DNA from: Phymatolithon calcareum
Lineage: Eukaryota > Rhodophyta > Florideophyceae > Hapalidiales
Reading direction: 5' to 3'
Assembly (NCBI GenBank): GCA_977006965.1
Contig: OZ345352.1
Coordinates: 2,232,001-2,296,000, forward strand
DNA length: 64,000 nt
Position numbers and translations under genes: made by a program. Under the pieces are notes generated by a model. It searched no databases. It was not told the origin of the DNA and saw only the letters and a program-made list of their open reading frames with translations. This document shows positions 31,801 to 43,786 of the stretch, piece after piece. How positions within the stretch are numbered: the stretch's first letter is position 1; every line of letters starts with the position of its first letter.

Positions 31801-33703
31801 GCTACGTTAACCGGGGTTACACTAATTTGAGTTGACTAGCGAAGCTAAAAAGAGCTTGCGGCTGAAGAGCAACTCCCTTGCAGTCTCCAGAGTGTTTCCA
31901 GGGGCGCTTAATAATTTCCAAATTCAAAAAGAAACCTGGTGGCTTGATTGGCTTGTCTATGTGGATTAATGGAGCCGTCAGACAAGAAAGTAAGAAACGT
32001 CTACTTGATAATGCAACAATCAGCATTTTCTGTGCCAATAATTTCGACCAGGGATCTCAAAATTACATCTCGCGGTATGTTTCAATCTCCCTACCACGCA
32101 TCTCTAATGACAATATGAAATGGTTTTGCGAAATTGGCCAAGCAATTGTGGTGTCGGATGTTCCTCATAGCATGGTCCTGACAGGGTTTATATCTCGCCC
32201 TTGCGTGTTCTCTATATATGTGTAATACATCAAGGCGTATCACATTTGCAGTTCTTTTCACAACCATTATTTTAGGAACATGGAAAAAAGAGCTGTTTGA
32301 TGTAGTGATTTGCTGAAAAATTTCGTACCTTATTCTACGGCATAAGCTTAATCGTGTTCTTCTCTTTAGAATCTGCAGCACGGATCGCCGGTGAAGTCGA
32401 CATGCTAAATATCATTCAACTCAGAAAACCAGTCGTCCACTGTTCAGTAGAGGAAAGAGCTGGGCTCAAGTCTTTCGTATTTTCACATGTCCCCTGTTCT
32501 TCCACTCTTATGTACGAGAGTTTTAGAGCTTGCATACCTCATGCAGGAACCCTGAATAAAAAGTTTCTTCTTTGTGACTATTCATCAACGAAGATATGGT
32601 GCAATCTTGACAGTCAAATTGATATTCATAAACCTCGCACAGCGGCAAGTGTTTGAGATTGTGCTCTTTCTTGCACGGATAATCATCCAGATCATCGTGC
32701 AGACCAGTGGAATACGACTTGAATGATTGTTCTAATAAAGAAAACTTAGATGACTTGACAAGTTATACGTTCTGCGGCAAAATTAAAGACACCACGGAAA
32801 GCAAAAAGCGATATTTACCGATATCGTTAGGATATGAACACATGATACAGAGCACGGAAAGGCACGTAAAGCCCTGTGTTTCTCAACTGTATCAGTGTAG
32901 ACTGGCAACATAGCGCCTTTGCTAGCTCAGATATTACACGTCCTGGAGCGCAAGCCATTGTGCAATTAACAGATTATGGGATTGAGCGGGACCCGTAGGA
33001 AATGCAGCCAAGCACATAGATTCGCAAGGGGGATGGTGCGAAAAACCGTGATATTCTTGGACATGCCCTTCCTGTCTTCTTCCGGAAACGTAGATGAACA
33101 GCTAAAGAGCTGACCGAAGCATTAATTCGTACTCTCGGCATAGCAGAAAGTGTTTGTTGAGACAAGCAAGTACTAAAAGTTTGCCAAAGCAGATAACTCG
33201 AACTTGAATTGTTGGAAATAGAGCATAGTAACTATGCGCATTGTCTCCGCATGGCTACTGTTGTCATTTCTTTACTTTGGATCCAGCTGCGTTCTGAAGG
33301 TGTTTGCCAGAGCAGCTGTTCCCGAAACAATTACAGATTGTGGACAGTCGTGTTGTCGTGATCTAGTCACCCACGAAGCCTCCCTAACAAATGAACCATC
33401 CACTGTATGGTCGTATGAATGGGTTTCTGTTGACATCAAGGCGCATATTTAAGCATGCCGCATCTCTAAAGCCATTACCAATCTATGCTGCCCTGCATCG
33501 ATGTCGACCAGATCCGTCCTATACTTCTCTTGTATCTCTTCTCTTCATCTCACTTCTCTCACAGCGCATTGTAAACTGTGTATCCAATCTGGGGATGATA
33601 CAAATGTGCATTGGTTGGCAATAACACGTTCTGACGGCTTGTTGTCGGAGACGTAATGCTATTCCTTTGCGCCCAACGCATACTGGGTTTTTGTTCCGAC
33701 TGT
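31801..33703. other. No recognised gene
   Basis: Frames at 31878-32225 and 32354-32656 (about 100-115 codons, plus) show no known domain. The right end is the upstream region of L4. Confidence 0.4.
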
Positions 33704-33740
33704 CCCGAACATGACATGCGTCATGCGAAAGAGAATATAA
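33704..33740 (+). promoter_or_regulatory. Core promoter of L4
   Basis: CCCGAA (33704-33709), 11 bases, TCATGCG (33721-33727), 8 bases, TATAA (33736-33740, extending as TATAAATAG). Identical boxes and nearly identical spacing occur before L3 and L5. The start codon is 224 bases after the TATA. Confidence 0.75.
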
Positions 33741-33959
33741 ATAGCCAGGACGCCTCCTGTGAGAAGGATCTGCTCCTTTCACACTGTATCGCTTTCGACG
33801 CATCAAGAGCTTCAGCGGCTTTTGCGACATACCTCTGAGTGTCAATAACTTTCGGGAATCTGTACATCCATTTTTCGCATTGCCTAAAGTCAAAACACAA
33901 GCAAATTCTCGCGGTCCGCTCATCCATACACAGGGGTAAAGAGTACGTCAAGCGCGAGT

Positions 33960-34106
33960 ATGCAAGCTCCCACACCACCTCATCGCCGTCGCGGAAAGCC
34001 CGCACCCGTTGGTCTTCGCCGTGAACGTCCGCTTCCGTCCCCGCCTGTCCCGCCAATGCAGCCACAACTCCCAGGAAATGTGCGAGAAAACGGGGGTCCC
34101 CAGTGA
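33960..34106 (+). CDS. Proline-rich microprotein L4 (48 aa)
   Basis: The frame has exactly 48 codons. Order: an Arg-rich N-terminal part (PHRRRGKPAPVGLRR, residues 7-21), the core RPLPSPPVPPM (23-33), then LPGNVR (37-42) and a polar tail. It is basic, with no signal peptide or membrane span. RPLPSPP fits RxLPxxP of class I SH3 ligands. Against L5, most core differences are synonymous third-position changes (CCG/CCA, TCC/TCA, CCT/CCA, GTC/GTG, CTC/CTT and others), supporting this strand and frame as coding. The leader contains CTCATCCATAC and GAGTACGTCAAG, alignable to L3. It looks like the least changed member. Function unknown. Confidence 0.75.
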   Translation: MQAPTPPHRRRGKPAPVGLRRERPLPSPPVPPMQPQLPGNVRENGGPQ

Positions 34107-37099
34107 TGACCTTGATTCTGACACTTTGCACAGGTAGCACTTGCTGTTTGCGACCTCGCCAAGCACTATTGATTTCTGTCCGGGAAGATGCGTTTCGGAT
34201 GGTTCAGGGCCTGAACTTCAGGCACACATTTTTCTCGGTATTTTTCCTAATTTCGGAAGCAGAAATCACATTTAACTCTTACAGTTGCTCATGAGCTAGC
34301 TAGCTTATAGACCGCAGGGAGCTTCAACTTGATAAAGTTTGTTCATTTTCGACTTCCACGTCGTTTCTAAGCTTACGATTTGCAGAACATAGAAGTTCAG
34401 CTATCAACTGTCTTTCCTTGAACAGCTCGGCGTGTCAGTACGACAAGGACGTGCAAGTCTCCTGATTATAAAGATTATAGTGTCCTTAAAATCCCGCACG
34501 CCCATGGCAGAATATGAGTTCTTTCTCGGCTAGTGTCTATTTGACGGAACATGAAACCGATATCCAAAACAGAGGTGCCCTCCGACTAGCCTGGGAACAA
34601 CAAGAAGACCGCCGCGCTAGGAAAATGACCTTTTCCAAGAATGGTATAACGCACCAAGCAGTGAGGATGGAAGCAAGCGACTGAACGGCGACAAGTAATG
34701 CGCGTGTCAAATGCTATCGCTGAGTTGCTCGCCGGGCACTTCACAAAACCTTCGCTGCGTCATGTGCTGCTGACACTCTGCATGGGCACCAGAGAATAAC
34801 AGCCAGGTAACAACCTAGAAAATCGCCAGAAGAGTTAGATGGCCCCTATAAACTATAAGCGAACTTGTCGGATCTCTGCAGAGTCAGCACTCACCAAGTA
34901 TGATTCCGCAGATGCAATGCCCATTTTACCGGAATACGCGGCCACAAGACAGCACAGAACTGCCATTCTGTGGGCCATCTCGCCTTCAAAATCTCTTTGA
35001 CACAGTGTGCTTTCTCTGGTCATTCATGGGATCGACAGATTCTTGAGCGAGCGACCAGCGGTCTTGCGCAGAGTACATGTCGCCAAATTCACTTGATTGC
35101 ACTCTGAATGAAATCAACCGGAGGTATTCGGCCACCGACATCCCTGTTTTTGAAGAAGAAGGGCCGAAGAAATCAATGAGCTATGGGCTCACAAACGAAA
35201 CGACAGCATCCCTTCCGAGCTTTCACGAACGTTGTTCGGGAGCATTGGACGCATTGGCAGTACGACGGGGAGAGGGAGGGGGCGATTACTGCGACGCTGA
35301 TTGGGCGCGAAGATGCCGCTACGGTCAGTAGGCTGTGCGAGAGTCGACATTCTTTTGCTAAGGTGATGGTACTGTTGTAATTTCCCGAATGGCGCATTGC
35401 ATATCTTGTTTGGCAGTGGATGCGGAAAATGTGCTGGAAGGAGCTCAAAACTTGAGCTAACTGTTTCGAGCCTGAATTGAGAAGAAGGAGATAGAGAGTG
35501 TCATGCAGTGGCTTTCGAAGTCCCGTGGAAGGAGGCTGACCGCAGAGACAAGTTGTCAAGCTTTCCCCTTCGCAAAGTTTACCCAGATGACTAACTAAAC
35601 GAGTACTGATCCAGAACGAGAGCGGAGAATGTGAAGCCCTTAGCAAGGGAGCGGAACGAATGGCTACAAACAGATGTTACGAACTTAAACAAAGCAATAT
35701 AACCCTGAGTAATCAGAAAAACATCAAACTCGTCAGAGTGGAAGCGGGTCGAGACATATGCGGAATGACCATTACACGGGCTGACAGTTGAGCATCGCAA
35801 CAGAGAGCTACTCGATTCGAGCAGATTGTTCCGGTCTGGCTTCTTTGGTTCGAGCGCAAAATATTAGAATCGTTGTATTCACAGGGCGCACCCGTTCTGT
35901 CCGAATTCGAAAGGGGATCACGGGAATAGACACCTTTTTGCAACATGCATAAAATTGCGCTAGGAATCGGCGCCTGTAGATGAGAAGTACGCAAATGCGA
36001 CAGACATGGAGTAGAGAGGCTTCGGAGAGAGTTTGGTGGTGTGAGCAGAACTAACGCCACTTGCAAGATGGATAGAGTGTCCAAGCTTGGTTCGCACTTA
36101 TCTAAGCTTCAATGGATGGTAGACCATGTTTCTTCAAGTTGGGAGACATGGTACCCTCTCACTAAATACACTTAATTAGTTTAGTAGAAAACGCTAACAC
36201 GAAAAACTCAAGTTCCAGCTTTCCGCAGTTTATAAGGAACGTCTCTGTATTCTTACAGTCGATACGGAAAATCACCTTTAAAGAGTCATTAATGCTAAAT
36301 AGAACTTCCAATTAAAAGCCGAAGCATTGATTCTCTAATGATTTTGAATCGAAATAAGTTGCACTGGGGGAGCAAAAATACGCCAATGTTATACAAATGC
36401 GGAATGCTCAGCCTGAAGACGTGAACAAGAATGAGGTTTTCAGTGCCAAATGCTTGACAGGAGGAGTTGTTTTATGCGCTAGAATCGAACGTGAAACGCT
36501 GCGGACTTTGCAAGCTTCTTGTGCAGTGTTTTAAACCTGTCAACAATTTTTGAAGCGCCAAAAAACGTATTGAGATGGGATGTGTAACTGTCCCGCAGCA
36601 TACGCATGATCTCGTCCAGCAGCACCAGAGGAGATTCATCTCCCTCCAGCACGCGCATCGCAGATGCTACGGCAGAAACTTCCTCCATGTTCTTCACACT
36701 AAGGATGGTATCCCAATACTTTGGTATGAACGTCTGGAGAGCTGCACTCTAATACGGCGCCCATGGCGCAGTACAATCCACCAGTGAGGAAATGAGTCCA
36801 TTAAGAGGAATCGCAATATTGCGATTGATCCGGCCAAATCGAATAGCTCCACGCAATCTTCCGCAAGAATCCCTGCCCATCATTGCGGCGATGATCTACT
36901 CGCGTGGAGTGGACCAGTACTCACAGTATTTGATGTCGTGTACGTTAGCAGTGGTAAAGTCTTTGGAAATAGGCTTCGCACCTGTGAGTACTGAGAAATG
37001 ACCACTTCTGGCGCACGCGGAAGGTTCAAGTTGTGCGATTGCTACAGATGAGTGTCAGTCGCTACTTGTCGCGCCCCTCCACAAGGTGTGCCTTCCCGA
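34107..37099. other. Long stretch without recognised genes
   Basis: A minus frame at 36479-36697 (starting ATG at 36688), preceded by open but stop-containing sequence to about 37000, has regular helical-looking composition but no motif I can name. Around 34700-34800 the phrase LLAGHFTKPSLRHVL slightly resembles the end of a copia RNase H; too weak to call. The dispersed repeat copy 3 is at 36131-36172. Confidence 0.4.
36131..36172 (+). repeat. Dispersed 40-bp repeat, copy 3
   Basis: TTGGGAGACATGGTACCC then TCTCACTAAATACACTT, related to the copies at 17.3 and 30.0 kb. Confidence 0.55.
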
Positions 37100-37260
37100 T
37101 TGACGGGTTGTGGGAGATCACGACGTTAACAACATCGTCAAAGTTTGATCAAAATTAGTCGCCCACCTTAGCACGAGCTTCTCCTTGTTCATGCTTTCAG
37201 AGTGATAAGTGCGAGAGCGTGGTGCGTTGAGCTTGTAAGACGAATTCGAGCAGAATGTGC
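37100..37260 (+). repeat. Dispersed repeat, copy A
   Basis: It begins GTTGTGGGAGATCACGACG and is alignable over about 150 bases to 46208-46360. In that second copy the segment is followed within 20-100 bases by TAGTGAATTT phrases. Here the equivalent phrases (38305-38370) lie about 1 kb further on, behind a G-run and a G-rich tandem repeat. The TGTGGGA start could be an LTR end, which I cannot confirm. Confidence 0.55.
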
Positions 37261-37333
37261 ACAAAAGTTGGATGAAGGGGAAGTAGCAGCCACTTCCCTT
37301 TTTCCCTTCAAAAAACGAAACTCTCAGCGCTCC

Positions 37334-37347
37334 GGGGGGGGGGGGGG
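37334..37347 (+). repeat. Run of 14 G
   Basis: An uninterrupted G14 tract within an otherwise ordinary stretch. It is a potential assembly-sensitive site. Confidence 0.9.
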
Positions 37348-37584
37348 AAATTGTATGTTTTTATTTTACAAGCCCTCAACGCCGGTATTCACCAGCAACA
37401 GAGCAGCTTGGGTCTCAGTAACTACCCTGTGTAACAATTATGTTCCCAAATCACAATTGCTGCACTCATCTCCATCATCTCCAACTCTAGTACCCATCAC
37501 TTGCTACGTTCTTCTTCTTCGCAGTAAAAATTGCCGAGTAGGGCAAACCTCCGCAGTCGGAGGTCTTCTCGGCGCGCTCGCATA

Positions 37585-37975
37585 ACTTCCGGGGGGCTAA
37601 TAAAGGGAAGCCCTCTCGGGGGACAACTTCTGTGGGCTCTTAACATCAGGGGGTGTGCTCTTCAACGAGAGCTCGCTCAGGGGGACAGCTACAGGTAGGC
37701 GCTCTTCAACGAGTGCTCTTTCGGGGGGACAACTTCGGGGGGACAACTTCGGGAGGCTCTTCAACGAGGCCTCGCTCTCGCTCGCGGGGGCAACTTGGAG
37801 GGTGGCGTTCGTCAACGGAGGCTCGCTCGGGGGGACAACTTCCGGGGGCCTTCAACGGAAACCCACTTGGGGGGACATCTTGCGCGGCTCCAAAAACGGA
37901 ACCTCGCTCAGGGGGACAACTTCGGTGGGGACTATCGGCGCGGGTTCCGGTTTCCGCGTCGGCGACAACTAGTCT
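37585..37975 (+). repeat. G-rich degenerate tandem repeat
   Basis: About seven degenerate units of roughly 40-60 bases combine CTCTTCAACGAG, a GCTCGCTC segment and GGGGGGACAACTTC. Five or more G5-G6 runs lie on one strand, so the block could form G-quadruplexes. One frame is open over 37653-38285 (210 codons), which I attribute to repeat composition and not to a gene. Confidence 0.7.
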
Positions 37976-38304
37976 TGCACCGGGTATGATATCGATGGTT
38001 TCATACATTCAGCACGTAGCACGATTTCTGATATTTCGCGTCGGTTCGCGGAATGTTTCGGGGTCAGCACTCTTCACTTGGTCTTCAGCGGGGCAGCGTT
38101 CTTCATCGCGACAACCGATTTCGGCGGAGAAGCCGCCAAAATGCGCGCATTCGTCAAAGCATTCGTCGTGGTCAAAAATACCGGCTCGGGCTACCCGCCC
38201 GCGCCGGAAATCTTCAGTCTCGTGGGCCGTTCGGTCCGGTTCAGGTTTCCTTCTACTCTCAGCGCTCCACGTAACGGATGAGTAGTTGTTTTGCCTTCGC
38301 TGGA

Positions 38305-38370
38305 TATTTAGCGTAATTTCACCACTTTTGGTGGGCATTTAGCGAATTTCCTCAAATTTGTTCACACGAA
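38305..38370 (+). repeat. TTTAGCG-type short repeat pair
   Basis: ATTTAGCG followed by AATTT and then CCACTTTTGGTGGGCATTT recurs with GTAGTGAATTT variants at 46376-46450. It belongs to the same dispersed repeat as copy A and copy B. Confidence 0.5.
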
Positions 38371-38764
38371 AAGACCAATGGAGCAGTGGGTTTGTCGTTC
38401 GACGCCGAAATATTCTCGGCGGTCTGAGCTTTTGAGGAGATAGAACACTTGTGAATCCCATGCGTACAACATATTTGCTGGTTTTCAGACAGAAGGAGCT
38501 TCCTCGATGCGCTGGCCGGGCAACGATAGATGTATCGGGAGTTGACAAGCTGTCGGATACTCTGGAAAAGCTGATTGATGATATGATCACTTGCGAAGCA
38601 ATGTTGACCTCAAGCCACTATGGGCTCCATGGGAACGAAAAAACGGACCACCTTACTTGAAACAGCAATACGGTGTCAAGTCTGATGACGCATTAAAATA
38701 TACCCATAACCATAGAATCTGCGAGGTCGATTGCCAATCGGCACCAGTCTTCAAAGCTTAAGAG

Positions 38765-39081
38765 TGTTAGAACCACGCCGCACAGAGGGACACAGCCCAA
38801 AGACACACAGCTGTAGATATCCCTCGTGCCGCCGCACCGAGCGGCCACAGGTAGCTGTCGTCTGGACGCGCGCGCGTAGCCCAGAAATCCGAGACCTTCA
38901 AACTCGCTAGTTTATCTCTCCCCTCCTCTCTTCTTTTTTCTCCCCCGGCGCTGCCGGGAGCAGTCTAATATTTCAATGGTCATTACGGCTCGAATCATAT
39001 ATTCTAAAAATCAATTAAATCTTCACCAATAACATTCCTGTCTTCTTCCCGACCGATCATTGGTTCCATTCGATTTCAACA
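38765..39081 (-). repeat. Copia 3' LTR
   Basis: On plus it runs from TGTTAGAACCACGCC to CGATTTCAACA, so TG...CA ends on both strands. It contains a GC-rich segment with GGCGCTGCCGG and AT-rich sequence with AATCAATTAAATC. It is nearly identical to 43787-44102. Confidence 0.92.
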
Positions 39082-39374
39082 TTCCCGCCTTCTTGTGACT
39101 CGCCGTCGTCACAAGAATTTCGTAAAGCACAACTCTGCATTTTCATCTCCTCATCGCACCCCCGCGCGTCCGATCCTGGCGCGCGCCCCGCGCTCACCGC
39201 GCTTACGCACGTACACGTGTACAGATGGAACCCTGCGTACCCATGAGTTTTCAGTGGGATACGAGGTCACATCGGCGGCCGCACCGCGCAAACCTCTGTT
39301 TGCGCAACCTCTCATCAGCACCACCACCCACAGCTGGACAAAGCTGTGTCACTGCTGGCGGTGCAGCCATTCTG

Positions 39375-40787
39375 CTACATCTCCTCCTGCCGTGAAACAC
39401 CGATACCACGGAGGTCGTCAACGTCATGCAAGAGTCTACCGGTGGCCATCATCTCTTCCAATATGGCTGTGGTACCGCCTGCCAACGGTTTCGTCAACGC
39501 ATCTGCGGGATTCTCGACACCAGGTATCCATACCACGCGGTCAAGATCTCCATTCATGTGGTTAAGGCGCAGGCGATGCACCTCCGTCACAACCGCACGG
39601 TCTCGTGGCTGCGAGTGCGTCGCGATTGCACTGTGCAGACCCTTACTGTCGACCGCGATCGTGATGGGCAAGCGTACCTTCGTGGCGCTTTCGTACACAG
39701 CGCGAATGCTAAACGCGACCCCTGACGCCGTTACTGCGGCAATGGTCTCTGCCGAAGCCGAAGATGTTGACACACGGCGTTGTTTCCTGGACAGCCAAGC
39801 CAGGGTGTGGAACTTACTCCCGGCCTTTGCACCGAACGCTATTCCAACGATGCAACCTTCCTGTGCCACACTCATCCGTTTTGCGTGCGGATAGCCTGCG
39901 TCACTAAACGCAAGTATGTGCGCTTGCTCCCGCTCCATCATAATCGGTTGGATGTACTGTATGGCGTGTTGCCGGCGGGCCGTGTCTCTGATTACTCCAT
40001 TCAAGGCTCTCAATGCCCCGACCGTCAACCCTGGCACACACTGCTGCAAGTAGCTTGCCGCGAACGCCGCGATAGGTGAACATGCCACTCCGAGATACCC
40101 AAGCTTGCCGGCGATTGTGCGCACGGCTTTCACCTCAAGCACTGTCGCTGCTTCGGAGATTTGCTTGCGACGTGCTGGCAACAACACTATTGGTTCGATC
40201 TCCTTCGCAAGAGATGGCATCTTCACCCCGATGGTCGTCGGCGTCTGTGTGACTTCCGTGGAGTTAGCGTTCATCTCCTCTGGTGTCTGCGCCCAATGTC
40301 CGACATTGAACGTCTGCGAGATGGCGTCCCGTGCCTTTTTGAGCACAAGGGTCGTCCGTGCCGCGACCAACATATCATCGACGTACTTCGCCACCAATAT
40401 TTGCAGTGTCCCTTTAACCTCGTGCCGGAATAATTGCGGCATGCCTGTCACCACTTCGAGGCCGAGGCCGTTCGTTAAGAGCTCATCCGATGCGCGTTGC
40501 CACTTCCGTCCGGCGGTAACTATACCGTAGAAGGTCACCAAGAGCAACCAAACCTTGCACGGTTTCGAAATTGACCTCGGCGGCATGACGAAGATCTTTC
40601 GCATGGCCTTCCCGCTTTGCGGGTATGCACCCGAGATGTCACCCTTCCCAAGTATAAGGCCTAATTGGGACGCTACGGTGTATGTCAACCGGAACCCTTC
40701 GTGCGACACTACTGCCGCATCCGTGCGGAGAGAGTCTTTCTGGTTATCGCGGTTCCCATGGACACACAAGCGTGCTTTCATCGTCAC
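39375..40787 (-). pseudogene. Copia reverse transcriptase and RNase H
   Basis: Visible blocks: KARLCVHGN (fingers), GDISGAYPQSGKAMRKIFVMPP around the first catalytic Asp, written here as GDISGAY and IFVMPP, then YVDDMLVAA with the catalytic pair. The RNase H blocks are LAFSDAGYP, SSASAETIAAV and IAVDSKGLHSAI, followed by IPGVENPADALTKPL, the usual copia C-terminal phrase. The N-terminus overlaps the end of the integrase frame by 44 bases in another frame, so it is reached only through a frame change. The domain itself has no stop. Confidence 0.85.
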
Positions 40788-43783
40788 TAGCTGAGGTCAT
40801 CGACATATCCTGAGCACTCGTCTTTCTTGGCGCCCGTCGATGTCCATTGTCCTTTGCTGGCACCCCATGTTGAGCCCTGAGCACCGCTGATGCGATCTCA
40901 TTGCCGGGGAATTTCCGAACGTCTTCGGGCGCTATCACCTCCCGGTATCGTCCTTTCCCAACCACCACGGCACCATCGGCGCAGACCTCCTCGACAGGGT
41001 GTTCTTCCCAGTGGCCACGAGGGCGACTGCCTCCGGGAAGTAAGACCACTACCTGCTCGCCGACCGTGATGTCCTTCCTTTGCGGACTAGGTCGCGACTT
41101 GACACTGCGAGCTAGAAGCCTTCGTGCTTCCATGGCTTTGTATGCAGCCAAGTACTCCTTCGTCACGAACTTCTGTCCCGTGCCGTCAACTGATGGCGTG
41201 TACCCGCGTGCAAGTTCAAACGAAGACGCCACCCTGTTGCCGTACATTATGTTGCTTATGTACCCAGCGTTCACCACCTTGTCCTTGAACGGCTTCCCTC
41301 GATGATTCGGATCGGCATCCAGTTTCTCAAGAACGTCCTTCACGACCCTGTTCTTGCGCTCGACCATGCCTGCCTTGCCGTGGCGTCTTGCCGGCACAGG
41401 ACTGAACTTTGTGCCGCGCTGAGCGGCCCAGTCCACAATAGGACGCTTCTCGAACTACTGATCGGCGAATATCTCCACTGGATCACCATGGCGTAGACAC
41501 CACGCGTTTTCCAACTCACGGATGATCGCACTGAGTTCTCTCGTGCGAATGACACACATCTCCAAGAACCCTGTGGCACTGTCTACCATGTGGAGAATCA
41601 TTTTCTTCTTCCAGTACATGATGTCGAAGTACACCCGCTCGTTGAAGTTGCGCTCAAGCTTTGTCACGCTAAACTTCTTGTTGGGCTCTGGATCTCCCGT
41701 GCGAAGGCATACGTCACATTCTTCGACCAACTTGTCGATGTATGCGGTCATCCACGGTTGCCACTTGCCAGCCCTCTTGATCAACTGCTCCATTGACCGT
41801 CCGCGCAAGTGTGTGCGATTGTGCACCTTGCGAAGCAATTCTCGCAACCTCTGGGTTTGCGGTAATTTGTGTCCGGTTGAGCTGTCACCTACCTCCGTAA
41901 ACATCGACTCAGCCACGTTCATCATGACGGTTTTGTTCGATAACCAGATGCGTGCATGTCCATCTTCCTTCGACACCGGTGTCGGTATCGTGACCGTACG
42001 GCGCCCATAATCCATGGATAGTTCTTCGCGCTTGTGCCGCTCTACACCGTTGAACTCCTGCAAGGTATCCTTCGCCATCAGGAAAGGAACATCGCCGTCC
42101 ACCACGAACGCCTTAATCGGTATCCACTCCCCGCGTCCAGCCGGGAGTGGTAGTGTACAACGAGCGATGATCCTCTCTGGTTTTGACCCGTTCTCTTCCG
42201 TACCAAACGCATGATATTTCGGGTCGCCATCCCTTCGCGGTTCGAACCTGGGTCTCACCCCGATCGTAGCGCAAAGACGAACGTAATTCCTCTCGCCGAC
42301 GACAGAACCCTTCGCACCACCGTCAACGATGATCGAACGGCTGTCATCCTCTGCATGGAATACTTCCTCTGCGAGCGTTGCCATCGAGGTATACAGTATC
42401 TCGATGCTTTCTGCCAGCGTTGATGACTTCGACTGTGTGGTTCCATCCTTGTTCTTCGGTGGAAACTCGGACTGCTGGCTTTTCTGCTTCTTCGCGTGTG
42501 CCTCCTTGCACTTTGGATTCTCGAATGCGAAGTGTTCACCTTTGCAGATCCAACACGGGCCTTTCTTTTTCCCCGTTGTCGTCTTCGAATGCGTCGTCGT
42601 TGCTGATGTAGAGCTCTCCTTCTGCGGGTAATCTTGCTTCACATGAGCCTTCGCTGCGGACTCACCGTGGTCTAGACGACGGAGCGCGATTCGTACCGCC
42701 TCCATCGTGATTATTGCTGGCTCGTCCGATGTTGAAGAAGATGACGACCTTTCAACGCGTTGCGGCTCTGACAACGTTTCCAATTGCTTCTTGAGGTCTT
42801 CAGCGTCCGATAGGCTCCTCTTATTCGCCTGCAATGCTGCTTGCGCCTCTTGAACCTTGATTCGGACGCTCGGAGCAAGAACTCCTTCGCCTAACGCATC
42901 CAGGGCTGTCGACACGTCTTCCAAGGCATCAGCAGCGTTTCCAGACCGTCGATTAAGGTCACCCAGTCGTAACCCCAGGCTTGCCGCGATGTCTATGGCC
43001 GTAACGACCCTCGTCGATGTCTGCTCGATAGCCGCATCGGCCTCACTCGCACCACTGTACTCGACTAACGACGCAACAGGATGTTCATTGTCACGTCGAC
43101 GCGACACCTGGCTAAGCGCTCCTGTAGCAGACTGCGGTCCTTCGCGACGACCTCGCGCCCTACTTGCCACCGAAAGAGGATCTTTCTTCGTCAAGAGACC
43201 CTTCTGGTACTGCATTGCGTTCTGTAGCGCCCATGTGAACTCCGTCCGGTCCAGTTTAGCGTTCAACACGCACAGAAGCGCGAGTAACTCTTGTACGCCC
43301 GGTGATTGCGCAGCTTCACCATGCGAGTAGGCGTATTGCGTGCACAACCCGCTGAACGACTGCCAATAGTCGTCGAACGTCTCTTTCCTCCCATGCGACT
43401 TGACCATCAGGTCTTTCCAAGACTTCGCCGTGTCTAAGAAAGCGGTCTCCTTGTCCAATGGGTCATTGGCGTTTAGGATGTAGTCAATGACTGTGCCGAA
43501 TTCTTCGCGGTCCATCTCCGCGTGTACGTAGTCAGAGACATGTTCTAGGCGGTAGCCTGCACCTCCGCTGATGTTGGCGAGGATGGCAAACACTTGCTGG
43601 CCGAACGACAATCGTCTGTCCGACGTCTTCTCGGCCAAGTCTTGGAACTTGATCCAGTCGACCACCGCCCTCCTGTACGCTCTTGGCTCGACCGAGTCAT
43701 CGAATATGGGAACAACACCGGGCTTCCTTGTTCTCATCCAGGAGCTCCTTCCGGCGCCGCGGAAGCTTTGACCTGGGCCCATA
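40744..43783 (-). pseudogene. Copia gag-protease-integrase frame with one internal stop
   Basis: The start ATG (43783-43781) is only three bases inside the 5' LTR. The gag portion runs to a zinc-knuckle-like CWICKGEHFAFENPKC with irregular spacing. IIVDGGAKGSVVG is the protease-like active site. The integrase has an H-x-H/C-x-x-C zinc region (NRTHLRGR, CDVCLR), YFDIMYW with the first catalytic Asp and HMVDSATGF. A single TAG (41456-41458) follows EIFADQ, and the same frame then continues with FEKRPIVDWAAQ and GKAGMVERKNR, which holds the likely catalytic Glu. The stop could be a recent mutation. The product would assemble particles and join cDNA to the chromosome. Confidence 0.85.
43771..43782 (-). 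promoter_or_regulatory. Predicted primer binding site of the copia element
   Basis: TGGGCCCAGGTC starts five bases inside the 5' LTR and begins with TGG, as expected for pairing with the CCA end of a tRNA. It overlaps the gag start codon by two bases (A-TG-G). The matching tRNA cannot be identified from this window. Confidence 0.5.
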
Positions 43784-43786
43784 ACT

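Noticed and set aside
33721-34140. 139-codon frame antisense to L4, with alignable antisense frames at L3 and L5 (GGTGGDGSGR type)
   Set aside because: Differences among loci fall at third positions of the plus-strand proline-rich frame; the antisense openness is a by-product of its codon composition.
34690-34790. Possible copia RNase H end (LLAGHFTKPSLRHVL)
   Set aside because: The match is short, isolated and without neighbouring RNase H blocks.
36479-37000. Possible transposase remnant on the minus strand
   Set aside because: Composition suggests a real protein once, but no diagnostic motif could be named.
37653-38285. 210-codon frame over the G-rich repeat
   Set aside because: Repeats keep several frames open at once, unit lengths vary out of phase, and the composition is low-complexity.
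39095-39894. Plus-strand frames of 156 and 182 codons over the copia element
   Set aside because: They lie antisense to a recognisable copia RNase H and share its GC-rich codon composition.
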